From assembly GCA_002370555.1 (NCBI GenBank), contig AP014718.1, forward strand, positions 868,001-932,000: a stretch of DNA of 64,000 bases. The letters run 5' to 3'. Below, one piece after another: positions 1 through 11,004 of the stretch. The position numbers and the translations under genes were made by a program. This stretch comes from Arthrobacter sp. Hiyo4 (GTDB lineage Bacteria; Actinomycetota; Actinomycetes; Actinomycetales; Micrococcaceae). Position 1 is the stretch's first letter. Every line of letters starts with the position of its first letter. The notes below the pieces were generated by a model. The model was not told the DNA's origin. It worked only from the letters and a program-made list of their open reading frames with translations, and ran no database searches.

Positions 1-29
1 CGCCCAAGCGGCGCGCGGCACGGCAGTGA

Positions 30-353
30 CTATGACGGCAAATGCGCCTGGATCAGGCCCCGGCTCGTACCCAAGCCAGTGCGGTCCATGTCGGTCAACG
101 ACCTGCTATCAGAAGCGCCCCAAGGCTTCGGGGACAGGGTGTCGACCACTCTGCTGTTAACCTCAAGCTTGTCGAACCACTCGTGGAGAGCTGCCGGGTC
201 TACTGTCCCCAGCACCGAGCTGACCGAAACACTATCGGAATCTGCATAAATGTCTGTGGCACTCGATACAGTTGCGGACATGGCGATGATGGCGGCGACA
301 ACAAGCGTGCTTGAAGAGCGGTTCGTCGGCGATATTGAGGGCAGGTTCTTCAT
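30..353 (-). CDS. possible small ORF of unknown function
   Basis: A 107-codon minus-strand frame. Its 3' two thirds have plausible codon use for a high-GC genome, but the first third overlaps the start of the DUF262 gene on the other strand. No family is recognised. The N-terminus has a hydrophobic stretch that could imitate a signal peptide. It may be the tail of a gene whose real start is lost, or a chance frame. Confidence 0.2.
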   Translation of the reverse strand: MKNLPSISPTNRSSSTLVVAAIIAMSATVSSATDIYADSDSVSVSSVLGTVDPAALHEWFDKLEVNSRVVDTLSPKPWGASDSRSLTDMDRTGLGTSRGLIQAHLPS

Positions 354-1987
354 CCGGGCCTACCAGCGCGGGTACCGGTGGGGCGTCGACGAGGTCACCC
401 AGCTCCTCGACGATGTTGCCGGGAGCCGGGGGAAGTCGTCTTACTACCTCCAGCCGATCGTTGTGAAAAGAATGGCCGACGGTCGTTGGGAACTCGTAGA
501 CGGCCAACAGCGTCTTACCACGTTGTTCCTGATTCTGCAGGACATCCGTGGGTCCTTGCCGTCGGCGAGGGCAAGGTTCGAGCTTGAGTACGAGACGCGA
601 GTCGGAAGCCAGGATTACCTGCAGGCCCCGGATGAGGCCGGAAGCAGGCAGAACATCGACTTCTTTCACATCCACAAGGCTGCTTCTACGATCAGATCGT
701 GGTTCGAGGCGCTGGGGTCCGGCGAGATTCAGGCGGCGATCGATTTCTATACCGATCTGTCGCGTCGCGTAAAAGTGATCTGGTACGAGGCGCCCGAAGC
801 AACGAATTCGACTGACTTGTTCACGAGGTTGAATGTCGGACGCATCCCGCTGACAGATGCTGAACTGGTCAAGGCGCTCCTGCTGACCCGGGCCAAGGGT
901 CGCCGGGCCAGCCCGATCGGTCGCTGGAGATCGCCGCGCAGTGGGACACATTCGAGCGCGATCTCCGCACGCCCGAGGTCTGGGCGTTCGTTACGGGTCA
1001 TGCGAACAGTCAGGCCACTCACATAAGTCTGCTGCTCGATACCCTTGCAGGCGGCCGAGGGGACGCGAGCGCCTGCCCTTCCACACGTTTGGGGCGCTGC
1101 GAGCCGAGATCGATGCAGACTACAAGGCTTTCTGGAACAGAGTCATTGACCTCCACTCGCTGATCCTCGGCTGGTTCGAGGACCGAAACGTGTTCCATAA
1201 GGTTGGGTATTTAGTCGCAACAGGGACGCCGTTTGACGAACTCGTTGGTGTCGCAGAGGGCAAGTCCAGGAGCAGCTTCGAAGCCACGCTCGACGACAGG
1301 ATCAAGACCAAATTGGCCCTGACGGATACAGCACTTTCCGGGCTCTCCTACGAGAGCGCGGCGGGACGGGAAAAGGCGTCGCAGGCACTGCTTTTGATGA
1401 ACGTCGAAACAATTCGCAAGATGAAGCATTCCTCGGAGCGCTATTCATTCAGTGCGCACGCGGCCGGCACATGGTCGCTGGAGCACATCCACGCCCAGAA
1501 TGCCGAAGCACTTAATACGGGCGAGCAATGGACGAGCTGGCTCAGATTGCATCGTGACGCGTTAGTCGGTCTGCCGCTCGATGAGGACCGTCGTCGCGAC
1601 CTCATCCGTCGGATCGATGACGCGATCCCGACGATTAGCCGGGAAACGTTTCGGACGCTGGAGCGTGATGTCAATGAGATTTTTTCCTCCGGCGATGAGG
1701 CCGCTGAGGGGGATGTGCACGTCATTGACAACCTTGCTCTTCTCGACAGCCGAGATAACAGCGCCCTGAGTAACTCGGTCTTCGAAGTAAAGCGGCTTGA
1801 AATACTTCGAAGAGACCGCGTGGGTTCGTATATCCCCGTGTGCACACGGAATGTGTTCCTCAAGTACTACACAGACGAGGGTGCACAGCAGTTCCACTTT
1901 TGGGGCGCTTCGGATCGTCGTGCGTACCTTGAAGCATTCCGCGCTGAAATCGGCGCGTATCTGACGGAAGAAGTGAGCGAAGCATGA
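250..1987 (+). CDS. DUF262/DUF1524 (GmrSD-like) protein, two frameshifts
   Basis: About 580 residues. The N-terminal DUF262 (ParB-like nuclease/NTPase fold) shows QRGYRW near residue 38, VDGQQRLTTLF near residue 83 and FTRLNVGRIPLTDAELVKA near residue 193. The C-terminal DUF1524 (HNH-like nuclease) shows EHIHAQN followed by NLALLDSRDNSALSNSVFEVKR. GmrSD-type proteins of this build cut modified or foreign DNA. Reading changes frame near 905 and near 1060, each explained by one missing base. The stop overlaps the next start (ATGA at 1984). The start is uncertain: 250 or the ATG at 289. The role in defence is inferred from family and from the pairing with the next gene. Confidence 0.85.
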
Positions 1988-4256
1988 GTACCCAAAGCAG
2001 GTCCACGACGTTCACCGGCCTCTTCCTGCCCAACGAAACGGATGAGATTCAAGCGATCGAGATCCCGATGATTCAGCGGGACTATGCGCAAGGCCGCGAA
2101 AGTGCCGCGGTCGACGAGATCCGAAAGAAGTTCATCGACGTTCTGCACTCAGCCGTCGCCGGGGAGAAACCGGCTCCGGTGGACCTCGACTTCGTCTATG
2201 GCGAAGTGAAGTCAGGTGTGTTGGAGCCTCTCGACGGTCAGCAGCGGCTCACCACGTTGTTTCTGCTGCACTGGTATCTCGCGTCGCGAGCGGGGGAGCT
2301 TCGTTCCACCGAGGCATGGGCGAAGTTCTCGTACGCCACCCGGCCCAGTGCCCGGTTATTCTGCGAACGGCTTGTGATGACCATGCTGCCAGACACCGTG
2401 GAGCAGCCGTCAGCGTGGGTCATTGACCAACCGTGGTACCTGTTCGTCTGGCGGCACGATCCGACCATCCAGTCCATGCTCGTCATGCTCGACGCAATCC
2501 ACCTGAAGTTTCGGACGGCGGACTCCAAGATGGCCTGGGAGCGGCTCGTTGACCCGATCGAGCCGGCGGTTTCCTTCCTTTTGCTCGCGCCGCCTGACAT
2601 GGGCTCGACCGCGGACCTCTACATCAAGATGAACTCCCGCGGGAAGCCTCTGACTGACTTCGAGAACTTCAAGGCGCACTTTGAGGAAACTATTGAGTCC
2701 ACCGACCGCGCCAAGGAGTTTTCGCTAAAGGTTGACGGCACATGGTCAGACCTACTCTGGGGATTCCGCGGCGACGACGACCTCGTCGACGACGAATTCA
2801 TGCGCTACATCGGCTACATCACCGAGTTGTGCGAGTGGCTTGATCCTGGCGTGGAGGTCAGTGAGCGTCCCGAACGTCTTAGCCACCGCACTGAGCGGGT
2901 GTTCGGTGCCGTAAATCCCAAGCGGGCAGAGTCATTGGACTTCCTGTTCAAGGCGTTCGACGTATGGGGCGGCCGCGACGTTGCCGGAGTATTCAGCGGG
3001 CTCTTCCGGGTACCACCGAGCGGCAGGACGGGGTTGAGGCCGATCGCGTTGCGCTCTTCTTCCGAGATCAGCGCATCAACCTGTTCGATGCCTGCTGCCG
3101 CACCTTCGGAGATACAAGCGGCAGAACAAGGGTCTTTACGTTCGGGCAGGGCCTTCTGCTCTTTGCCGTACTCCGCCATCTCATGTACGACACAGACGCT
3201 ATTCCGGCCCGGATCCGCTCCCTGCGCAATCTCATAGAGGCTTCCCCGAATGAGCTCCGTGTCGACCGTATGCCTAGGTTGCTCCGGGACGTCGACCGGG
3301 TCGTGCTCGGCGATGCCCTCGGCGAAATTGACAGCTTCAACAAAGCGCAGGTCGAGGATGAACTGCTGAAGCGCGACTTCCTGGCCGTCCACCCAGAGCT
3401 CACTGAGGCACTTCATCGCTTGGAAGATCATCACCTTCTGCGTGGGTCGATCGGTGCGTTCTTGCTTGATCCGGAAAAGTTCAATGCTCGGTCCGACGCG
3501 TTCCATCGCCTGGCATCGGAGCCCGAGTCCTGGTTCGAGGCCACTGGCGCGCTTCTGGCAGCTGGCGAGTATCAACGGACAACGAACAACAGGAAGTTTC
3601 AATTCGGAACAGGCTCTAAGCGTTTCGAAAATGCTTGGCGCGAACTGCTTACCGGCGCAGACCGTGAGGCGCTGTCTTCAACGCGCGCCGCTCTTGCCAG
3701 GCTCCTCGATTCCATCGATGACGGCGACGATTTGAAGCCAGCCCTAGTGGCAGTGCAATCCGAATGGCTCGCCCAGCGTGAATCGGAGCTCGACTTCGAC
3801 TGGCGGTACTACATGGTGAAATATTCGGCCATGCGTGAGGGCGGCTCGGGAATCTACTACTCAGAAAGCGGAGCGCTCGGCTACTCGCTATGCATGCTCC
3901 GCGGTGGTACGAGCACGCTCAACAGCAGGTACCGGGACCCCTACCTCCTGGCCATTTGGCGTAATCTCGGTAACCCACACAACGTCGATGACCCCTGGTT
4001 TACCGGACACGAGAGGATTCCCCGACGGCTACGGCTCACACGCAGCGGCGTCGGGATCCGCTCAGTCTCCGCAGGGTTCGAACTGTCAGGACCGGCGCTG
4101 GACAATTTCGCAGAGTTGTACGATTCGCTCCGGCGCGAGCTTGGTACGTCCGAGAGCGGCATCATCGAGATCAAACAGATGGACGGAATCGACACGGTTG
4201 ACCGCATCGAGATCGGAACAGACCTTGTGCGGGGGCTTCTTGACGCGGGATTGTGA
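1984..4256 (+). CDS. second DUF262-family protein, one frameshift
   Basis: About 757 residues, coupled to the upstream gene by ATGA overlap. The N-terminal DUF262 has MIQRDYAQGR near residue 28, LEPLDGQQRLTTLFLL near residue 80 and YIKMNSRGKPLTDFENFKAHFE near residue 215. There is no recognisable HNH motif. The C-terminal half contains LEDHHLLRGSI and a long region I cannot assign. The frame changes near 3009 (one missing base). Two unequal DUF262 proteins in one operon, only one with a DUF1524 nuclease domain, suggest a two-component restriction-like complex in which this larger protein senses or gates. The division of labour is my inference. Confidence 0.85.
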
Positions 4257-4527
4257 TCAACCTTCCTCGAAGTGACAAAGCCCGACTTAATACGGGCACG
4301 TTTATTCAACTCTTGTTGCTGAACCGGTCGAGGTCAGCGCGACATGACGAGTGCAAATCTCACAAGAAGCCAGATCGAGATCTGTCGCGGTTGGTGCGGA
4401 GACGGCCCGCGAACGAGGCGCGGCCACAGTCCGGTCGTTTCAAGACCCTCGGTGAGAGACTCCGCTTAAACGTTGTCAGGGAGCCATAGATGCGACTTCC
4501 AAGGCTGGTCAACCACCGAGTGCGGGC
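4257..4527. other. intergenic space after the DUF262 pair
   Basis: About 270 bases between the DUF262 operon and the convergent GAF-regulator gene. I see no convincing gene, hairpin with a T-run, or repeat of the two dispersed families. Confidence 0.5.
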
Positions 4528-5807
4528 TCAACCCCCTGTGGAAGCCAAAAACGACAGGTACCGAGCATCCCCGCGTCCCACCAGCGAGCCAAGCGCTTCA
4601 ACCGCCTCAGAATCCGCGGACCCCATGTCCGTGGAGAGCCACTGGATGAGGAGCCCGGCGTCACGGCTGGACCGTACGGCCGCGCCCACCGCAAGATCCA
4701 ACTGGTCCCGGAGCAGCTGGACGGCGAGGGTACCCGACCGGCTGAGCAGGGGAGCCCGGTAGGCCTCAAGCGCGTCAGCCACCTGCCCCTCATGCAACAG
4801 CCGCAGGACGCGCCCGGAATCCGAGCACCCGGCCAGGCCCGCAACGAGCCTGTAGGGGTTCGACTCCACGGCGTCGCCCAGCATCGAACGGACCCGGAAC
4901 ATCTCGGTGCGGATGGCCTGCGGCGTGCCCGCATCACCGTAGAGCTCATAGGCCAGCTCCTCGGCGGTCCATCCTTGGGTGCGGGAATCCAGCAGCGCCA
5001 GGATCTCCGCGCGGCGCAGCGTCAGCGGCACCCGGCTCCCATCAGCAAACACCGCGGCAGGTTTGTCTCCGAGCAGCTCAAGCGACTCCACACGAACAGA
5101 AGGCCGTCGAACGGACGCCCGCGAGGCACGAACCGGAGAAGAGAGACCCAAGGACCTCCCGCCGTCGGGCGTTCCCAACAGAGCCTCAGCCACCCGGACC
5201 GCGCACCGCACCATCCGCAGCGTGTCCGCGCTGATGGTGTCGAGCGGTCCGGAGATGTCGAGTACGCCGAGCAGGCGGCCCGTGGCCGGGTCCGTGATGG
5301 GCGCCGCCGTGCAGGCCCACTCATGGTGGGTGCGGACCAGGTGCTCGGCGGAAAACAGCTGCACCGGCCGGCCGGTGACCAGCGCCTCGCTGATGGCGTT
5401 GGTGCCGATCCCGGCCTCGGACCAGTCCGCCCCTCGGAGAACTCCAGCCGGTCCGCCCGCCGCAGCACGTCCGGGCTTCCAACCCGCCACAGGACTTCGC
5501 CGCGGGCGTCGGTCAGCACCAGCAGGTGCCGGCCGGAAGTGGAGTCGTCGGCCAGCAGGTCGTTGAGCGCCGGCATGACCTGCTGCAGCCGGTGCTCCCG
5601 CCGCAACTCCAGCACGTCGGAAACGTCATGCAGGTGCCGCGGGCTGTGCTGGTCGGGGCTGATGCCCAAGGCCATGGAGCGGCGCCACGAATCCGCCAGG
5701 TTGTTGGGGATCTCCGGGCGCGGGACGCCGGAGATGACCAGTTCGTGGGCGCGGCGCAGGGCACGCGAGTACTTCGCCGGGTCCGAAAACCTCAGGCCGT
5801 AGTCCAA
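4528..5807 (-). CDS. GAF-domain transcriptional regulator, one frameshift
   Basis: About 427 residues. The N-terminal half resembles the sensor part of AcoR-like regulators (LDYGLRFSDPAKYSRALRRA at the start, then SWRRSMALGI). A GAF domain follows (EAGIGTNAISEAL, HEWACTAAPITDP, GVLDISGPLDTISADTL). The C-terminal part looks like a winged-helix DNA-binding region (LTLRRAEILALLDS, EELAYELYG), without a sigma-54 ATPase domain. A TTG start at 5807 is chosen because GAGGAGG sits 7 bases upstream. The break is near 5433 in a C run. It is divergent from the monooxygenase and dehydrogenase genes and probably controls them in response to a small organic ligand (inferred). Confidence 0.8.
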
Positions 5808-5989
5808 AACAGTGTCCTCCTCACCGGCGGCGTCCTTGCCGGCAGTGCCCGTGTAACGCGGTTGAAACCCCCACTGCGCTGCAATGGTGATGCAGCTCAC
5901 GCCCGCCCCAGCATAGCGCAGGGGATTCCGGCGGGACGGGGCTGCCGGGACCACCAGAGACACGGACCATACGACACAAGGGAGTGGAC

Positions 5990-7779
5990 ATGACCGAAAT
6001 ACCCACCGCAGCCGCGCAGGCCTGGCTGACGGAACTGGACACCGCCCTGCAGCGGCGCGACGTGGACGCCGCGCTGGAGCTTTTTGAGGATGACAGCTAC
6101 TGGCGCGACTTCGTGGCGTTCACCTGGAACCTGAAGACGCTGGAAGGCAAGGCGGACATCCGGCAGATGCTCGAGGCCACGCTGGACCACGTGCAGCCTT
6201 CTGGGTGGGGCTCGCGGAGGACGCCACAGGTGACGCCGGCACCACGGAAGCCTGGATCACGTTCGAAACCGCCGCCGCCCGCGGCTACGGCCACCTCCGG
6301 CTCCGGAACGGCAAATGCTGGACGCTGCTCACCACCCTGCAGGAGCTCAAGGGCTTCGAGGAGAAGAAGGGCACCCGCCGCGAGAAGAGCGTGGCGCACG
6401 AAATCATCAAGGGCCGGCGCTCCTGGCTGGAACAGAAGGAGGAGCGCGAGGCGCGGCTGGGCTACGAGGAGCAGCCCTACACGGTAATCATCGGCGGCGG
6501 GCAGGGCGGCATCGGCCTCGCGGCCCGGCTGCGGCGCCTGGGCGTCCCCACCCTGGTCATCGAGAAGAACCAGAAGCCGGGCGACTCCTGGCGGAACCGG
6601 TACAAGTCCCTGCACCTGCACGACCCCGTCTGGTACGACCACATGCCCTACCTCAAGTTCCCCGACGACTGGCCCGTGTTCGCCGCCAAGGACAAGATCG
6701 GCGACTGGCTGGAGCACTACACCCGGATCATGGAGCTGAACTACTGGGGCGGCACCGAGTGCGTGGGCGCCGAGTTCGACGACGCCACCCAGGAATGGGT
6801 GGTCAACGTCATTCGTGATGGGGTGCCTGTGACCCTCCGGCCCAAGCAGCTGGTCTTCGCCCTGGGCGTCTCGGGCTACCCGAACATTCCAGCGTTCGAC
6901 GGCGCGGGCTCCTTCCTGGGGGAGCAGCGCCATTCCTCGCAGCACCCGGGCGGTGGAGACTGGACCGGGAAGAAGGCCGTGGTGATCGGCTCCAACAACT
7001 CCGCGCACGATATCTGCGCGGACCTGTGGGAGCACGGCGCGGACGTCACCATGGTGCAGCGGTCCTCCACCCACATCGCCCGGAGCGAATCGCTGATGGA
7101 CCTGGCGCTGGGCGACCTGTACTCCGAGAAGGCTTTGGCGAACGGGGTGACCACCGAGAAGGCCGACCTGCTGTTCGCGTCGTTGCCCATGCGGATCCTG
7201 CCCGAGATGCAGGTGCCGGTGTACCAGGCGATGGCCGAACGGGATGCCGAGTTCTACTCCCAGCTGGAGGCCGCTGGGTTCGACCTGGACTTCGGCGTGG
7301 ACGGATCCGGGCTGTTCGTGAAGTACCTGCGGCGCGGCTCCGGCTACTACATCGACGTCGGCGCCTCCCAGCTGATCATCGACGGCCGGGTGAGCCTGCG
7401 GTCCGGGGAGGTTGCCAAGATCACCGGGAACGCAGTGGTCCTTGCTGACGGCACCGAACTGGAGGCCGACCTGATCGTCTACGCCACCGGCTATGGCTCC
7501 ATGAACGGCTGGCTGGCGGACCTGGTCTCGCCCGAGGTAGCTGACCGCGTGGGTAAGTGCTGGGGCTACGGCTCGGACACCCCGAAGGACCCGGGCCCGT
7601 GGGAAGGGGAGCTGCGCAACATGTGGAAGCCCACCAACGTGCCCCAGCTCTGGATCCACGGCGGCAACCTGCACCAGAGCCGGCACTACTCCTCGTACCT
7701 GGCCCTGCAGCTCAAGGCCCGAATGGAGGGGCTGGAAACGCCGGTGTACGAACTGCAGCCCACCCACCACACGCGCTGA
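5990..7779 (+). CDS. NTF2-like/flavin-dependent monooxygenase fusion, one frameshift
   Basis: About 596 residues. Residues 1-140 resemble a SnoaL/NTF2-like fold (WLTELDTALQRRDVDAALEL, DSYWRDFVAFTW). The rest is an FAD/NAD(P)H oxidoreductase of the flavin monooxygenase/YUCCA-like type. The FAD-binding motif is VIIGGGQGGIGLAARLRRLG, the NADPH-binding motif is VVIGSNNSAHDI, and ATGYGSMN is near the C-terminus. ATG at 5990 is preferred over GTG 5984 because AAGGGAG ends just before 5985. The frame changes near 6205 (missing base in a G run). The fused N-terminal domain is common in this subfamily. The substrate is unknown; the neighbouring alcohol dehydrogenase suggests oxidative breakdown of a ketone or alcohol. 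Confidence 0.85.
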
Positions 7780-7810
7780 CTCTTATCCGCTTCAGTTTCG
7801 GAGGAGCATC

Positions 7811-8865
7811 ATGAAAGCAGCACGTTTCCACGGCAGGAAAGACATCCGGATCGAGGATGTGCCGGAGCCGGAGCTCCGCGCCGGGACCGTCAAGATCGAC
7901 GTCGCCTGGTGCGGCATCTGCGGAACTGACTTGCACGAGTACCTCGAAGGCCCCATCTTCGTCCCCGCCCCGGGCCACGCCCACCCGCTCTCGGGGGAGG
8001 AAGCTCCGGTGACTTTGGGGCACGAGTTCTCCGGGACTGTCTCTGATGTCGGCGAAGGGGTGAAGGGCCTCGCGAAGGGGGACAACGTCGTCGTCGAACC
8101 TTATTTTGTCTGCGACGAATGTGATTCCTGCCAGGCGGGCAACTACCACCTGTGCCGCAAGATGGGGTTCATCGGGCTCTCCGGCGGCGGGGAGGCCTGA
8201 GCGAGAAGATCGTGGTGGACGCCCGGTGGGTGCATCCCATCGGGGACATCCCGCTGGATGAGGCGGCCCTGATCGAGCCGCTGTCCGTGGCGCACCATGC
8301 GGTGGCGCGCAGCGGCGTGAAGGCGGGCGACGTGGCACTGGTGGGCGGGTCGGGCCCGATCGGGCTGCTCACCGCGGCGGTCCTCAAGGGCATGGGGGTG
8401 ACCACGATCATCAGCGAACTGACGCAGGCACGCAAGGAGAAAGCCATCTCCAGCGGTGTGGCGGACCATGTGCTGGACCCCAGCAAGGAGGACGTCCCGG
8501 CGCGGGTGCTGGAACTCACCGGCGGTACCGCGGCGGACGTCGCCTTCGAGTGCGCGGGCGTGAACGCGGTGCTGGACACCATGCTCGACGCCGTCCGGCC
8601 GGCGGGTGTGGTGGTCAACGTGTCCATCTGGGGTGCGCCGGCCACGGTGGACATGCAGAAGCTGGTGTTGAAGGAGATCGACCTGCGCGGCACCATCGCC
8701 TACGTCCGGGACCATGCCGCTGTCATCAAGATGGTGCAGGAGGGCAAGGTGGACCTCAAGCCGTTCATCACCGGGCGGATCGCGCTGGAGGACCTGGTGG
8801 AGCAGGGCTTCGACACGCTGATCAACCACAAGGAGACGGCGGTGAAGGTGCTGGTGCACCCGTAG
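7811..8865 (+). CDS. zinc-dependent 2,3-butanediol/alcohol dehydrogenase, one frameshift
   Basis: About 351 residues, a medium-chain dehydrogenase. The catalytic zinc site is CGICGTDLHEY and GHEFSG. The structural zinc cysteines lie in CDECDSCQAGNYHLC. EPLSVAHHAV and the nucleotide-binding VGGSGPIGLLTA are typical of 2,3-butanediol, sorbitol and threonine dehydrogenases. AGGAG lies 4 bases before ATG. It lies 31 bases after the monooxygenase gene, so they are probably cotranscribed. The frame changes near 8195 (one base missing in GGGGAGGCCTG). The butanediol assignment is the closest family match, not a demonstrated substrate. Confidence 0.85.
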
Positions 8866-8872
8866 GGATGTT

Positions 8873-8920
8873 CGGTGGTTGAGCTTGTCGAAACCGGAGA
8901 TTCGAGAAGCTCAACCACCG
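8873..8920. repeat. family A hairpin repeat (GGTTGAGC/GCTCAACC)
   Basis: Arms 8873-8892 and 8901-8920 pair over 20 positions with one mismatch; the outer 14 pairs (CGGTGGTTGAGCTT) are perfect, with an 8-base loop. It lies 7 bases after the dehydrogenase stop. Related copies are at 44125, 51006, 51761 and 52580. It may act as a terminator or a REP-like element. Confidence 0.8.
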
Positions 8921-8931
8921 GCTTGGGTTAA

Positions 8932-9000
8932 GGAAGCGGCTGCCGCTCGCCGACGCTAACGGGACCGTCGGGCGCAACGTAGTCCCGCCGGCGAGGTTCT
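8932..9000. repeat. family B repeat, diverged copy
   Basis: About 68 bases sharing GCGGCTGCCG, TCGCCGACGCT and GTAGTCCCGCCG with the copy at 27550-27617. The central stem is less perfect here. It lies at a gene 3' end like the other copies. Confidence 0.6.
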
Positions 9001-9186
9001 ATTCGTTCCTGTTGACGTAGGGAAGGAATGTCGCTGTGACCACGGAAATTCCTTGGCCTTCGACAGTGGTGCCCTTGTCCGGAATCAGCGCCCCATAGTG
9101 GCTGACGCGAGAAGCCACACTGTCGCAGCCAAGTAGGCTGATTTGATTGCTTGCCTCGTCCAGCAGATGCGCTTCACTTCAAGCAT
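8999..9186 (-). CDS. possible small ORF at the end of the Ycf46-like operon
   Basis: An open stretch ending in TAG at 9001-8999, with good codon use, encodes ...LLDEASNQISLLGCDSV... and ends FLPYVNRNE. There is no start codon in that frame. An ATG at 9186, 14 bases after the PH-protein stop and preceded by an AGGG, joins it if one base is missing near 9170. The product would be about 63 residues. I recognise no family. It would be the last gene of the operon if real. Confidence 0.4.
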
Positions 9187-9199
9187 TGCCCTATTCCGA

Positions 9200-9574
9200 T
9201 CAGGGCAGAGTGCCCAGTACCGAATGGGCAATCAGCATGTCCAGGCGCCGAATGTCCGTCTTCTTCCCCACCTTGATTTTGATGTGGCCGGCCCGTGTCC
9301 ACAGCTCTAATTCAGCATCCAGATCGAACGTTCCGGCATTCTCCGAGGACCACATGTTGATGGCAGAGTATGGCAGGGAGTAGACCTCCACCTTCTTGCC
9401 GGTCATTCCCTGGGCGTCACGCACAATGAGTCGTTTTGTTGTGAAGATGGCGCTATCGCGAAACGTTTTGTAAGCGGCCACCGGCTGCTCGCCCGGGACC
9501 ATCAGCTCGGCGACATCGTTGGGAATGGGACATTCGGCGACGAACATCCACGTGGTTACGGCTGCTGCTTCCAA
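9200..9574 (-). CDS. bacterial PH-domain protein
   Basis: 124 residues, intact. The sequence AYKTFRDSAIFTTKRLIVRD followed by YSLPYSAINMWSSE and LDAELELWTR matches the small bacterial PH (bPH_1) fold, in which a seven-strand barrel binds lipid or partner protein. A TTG start at 9574 is chosen for AAAGGA six bases upstream. There is no signal peptide or membrane segment. It is the fifth downstream gene of the operon led by the Ycf46-like ATPase and probably acts as an adaptor or membrane-contact subunit (inferred). Confidence 0.8.
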   Translation of the reverse strand: MEAAAVTTWMFVAECPIPNDVAELMVPGEQPVAAYKTFRDSAIFTTKRLIVRDAQGMTGKKVEVYSLPYSAINMWSSENAGTFDLDAELELWTRAGHIKIKVGKKTDIRRLDMLIAHSVLGTLP

Positions 9575-9624
9575 TGATTTTCCTTTTGATTGTTGGGGCC
9601 TTCGAAGTCATCGAGGGGAACTGA

Positions 9625-10331
9625 TCAAGGTCGGCTCCCGCGATAGGTTCTGTTGGTTGCCGTCGCCTGCAGAAGGTCCTCGAGACCGTCCGCGTCCAGG
9701 AAGCCGGCGACGTCGATGGAACCATCAGGACGAATCCGAACGTCAATCCTGTTGGTCACGGCCTCGGGTTTGTACGCTTTGTATCGTTCGGTGAGATGGA
9801 TGAAGCGTTGGTTGCTGGAGCCCACCAAGGCGCGGTGGGTTTCCGGGTTTCGGCCTGGTAGGGACCGTCCACTAGCAGGTCGGTCGCTGCGAGGAATGCC
9901 TTTGTGTCGTCGTCCCTGTCCAGCAGGGATTCGTACTCGTAGCCGGAGAACGCGATGACTCCAAGGCCCCGCTCTTGGGCCGTGCTTGCCAAAGCGGCAC
10001 CGCTGACGGGTTGATCAAACGGCTCGCCGCCGATAAGCGTCAGCCCTTCAACTCCTGCGGCGACGGCCTGCTCGACAAGTTCTGCGATGGGCGTCCGTGT
10101 CCCGCCGCGGGGATTGAACAGGTGCGGGTTGATGCAGCCCTTGCACTGGATGCTGCAGCCCTGAAACCAGACCGCGGTCCGCAGTCCCGGACCTTCGGCG
10201 GTGGTGCCGTGGAATACACGCGCGACCTGAAGGTGCCCGTCCGTCAAAGGTCGAGTCGGCGGGCTGACTGGGTCCCGCTGTTCATCGGAGCTGGCATCGA
10301 GGAGGGGGCCGGTGCGCTGTGCTGCGGGCAC
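9625..10331 (-). CDS. NrdG-type radical-SAM activase (4Fe-4S), one frameshift
   Basis: About 235 residues. The radical-SAM motif CSIQCKGC (CX3CX2C) lies near residue 53 after GPGLRTAVWFQG. LTLIGGEPFDQP is the SAM-binding GGE segment. DLLVDGPY and WVGSSNQRFIHLTERY are the C-terminal signature of NrdG/PflA-like activases. The last part reads in another frame, one base being missing near 9835. The GTG at 10331 overlaps the upstream gene and is uncertain; a TTG near 10250 would also fit. No anaerobic ribonucleotide reductase is nearby. Its client is therefore more likely a product of this operon. This is inferred from context. Confidence 0.8.
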
Positions 10332-11004
10332 CGAAGGTGAGCTTTGACCGGTGGGGGATGAGCAGGTGGGGCGGCACCTGGGCCTTTGACATGAGCTGCT
10401 CGAAGGAAGTAAATGATCCTACGCCTTGGCGCGCGTCAATGATGCGGTTGGCTGTTGGCTGGTCCACGCCCAACGCCGTGACGAGGTCACCGGCGGAGGC
10501 TGTATTCACATCGAGGCCTTCGTTGGATGAAGCCTGCGGAGTGACGGTCGGCGCCGATGATGCGAAAACAGCGGCCGCCGCATTGGGGGCATATCCGCGA
10601 GCCGGGGACGGGTTCCCCGCCGGCTGCCGTACACCGGCCTGGGCGTACCATTTGACGTCGCTGGTGTGGGCCTTCCAGATCAGCCACTTCTTGTTTGTAA
10701 CAAAGGATGCCACGAGACCGCCGACAAAGGTCGTGAACCAGATCCAACCCCAGATGGTGCTAGCCACAGAGGTCTTGGGCGCTTCTTTGGTGCCGCCGTC
10801 GAATGTGCCTGTTGCTACCATGAGGCCGACTCCGAGCACCAGAAACCCGATGCCCAGACTGATCCACAGCTTGTTCTTGGCCTTTATTCCGCGAATAAGC
10901 AAGCCGACACCGGTCAACAAACCGAAGGAAAGGATGCCCCAGAGGAGCCCGGCGCTGTTTCGGAGACGCCACGTGCGTGAACAAAGTTTTTCTTCGGGAG
11001 TCAT
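10282..11004 (-). CDS. membrane protein with C-terminal ComEA-like helix-hairpin-helix
   Basis: About 240 residues. Three hydrophobic segments (roughly residues 17-37, 46-66 and 84-103) are followed by a linker and a helix-hairpin-helix region near residues 165-205 (LDVNTASAGDLVTALGVDQPTANRIIDAR). That is the NTASAxxL...A..I...R pattern of ComEA and photosystem PsbU-like domains, which bind DNA or protein. Its start overlaps the previous stop (ATGA at 11004), which indicates coupling. The C-terminal end overlaps the next gene by about 50 bases, so one of the two ends is uncertain. The function is unknown. Confidence 0.75.
   Translation of the reverse strand: MTPEEKLCSRTWRLRNSAGLLWGILSFGLLTGVGLLIRGIKAKNKLWISLGIGFLVLGVGLMVATGTFDGGTKEAPKTSVASTIWGWIWFTTFVGGLVASFVTNKKWLIWKAHTSDVKWYAQAGVRQPAGNPSPARGYAPNAAAAVFASSAPTVTPQASSNEGLDVNTASAGDLVTALGVDQPTANRIIDARQGVGSFTSFEQLMSKAQVPPHLLIPHRSKLTFGARSTAHRPPPRCQLR

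Noticed and set aside
6097..7770. A 557-codon open frame antisense to the monooxygenase
   Set aside because: It is the mirror of a real high-GC gene; its product is low complexity with no family features, and the forward frame has clear FAD and NADPH motifs.
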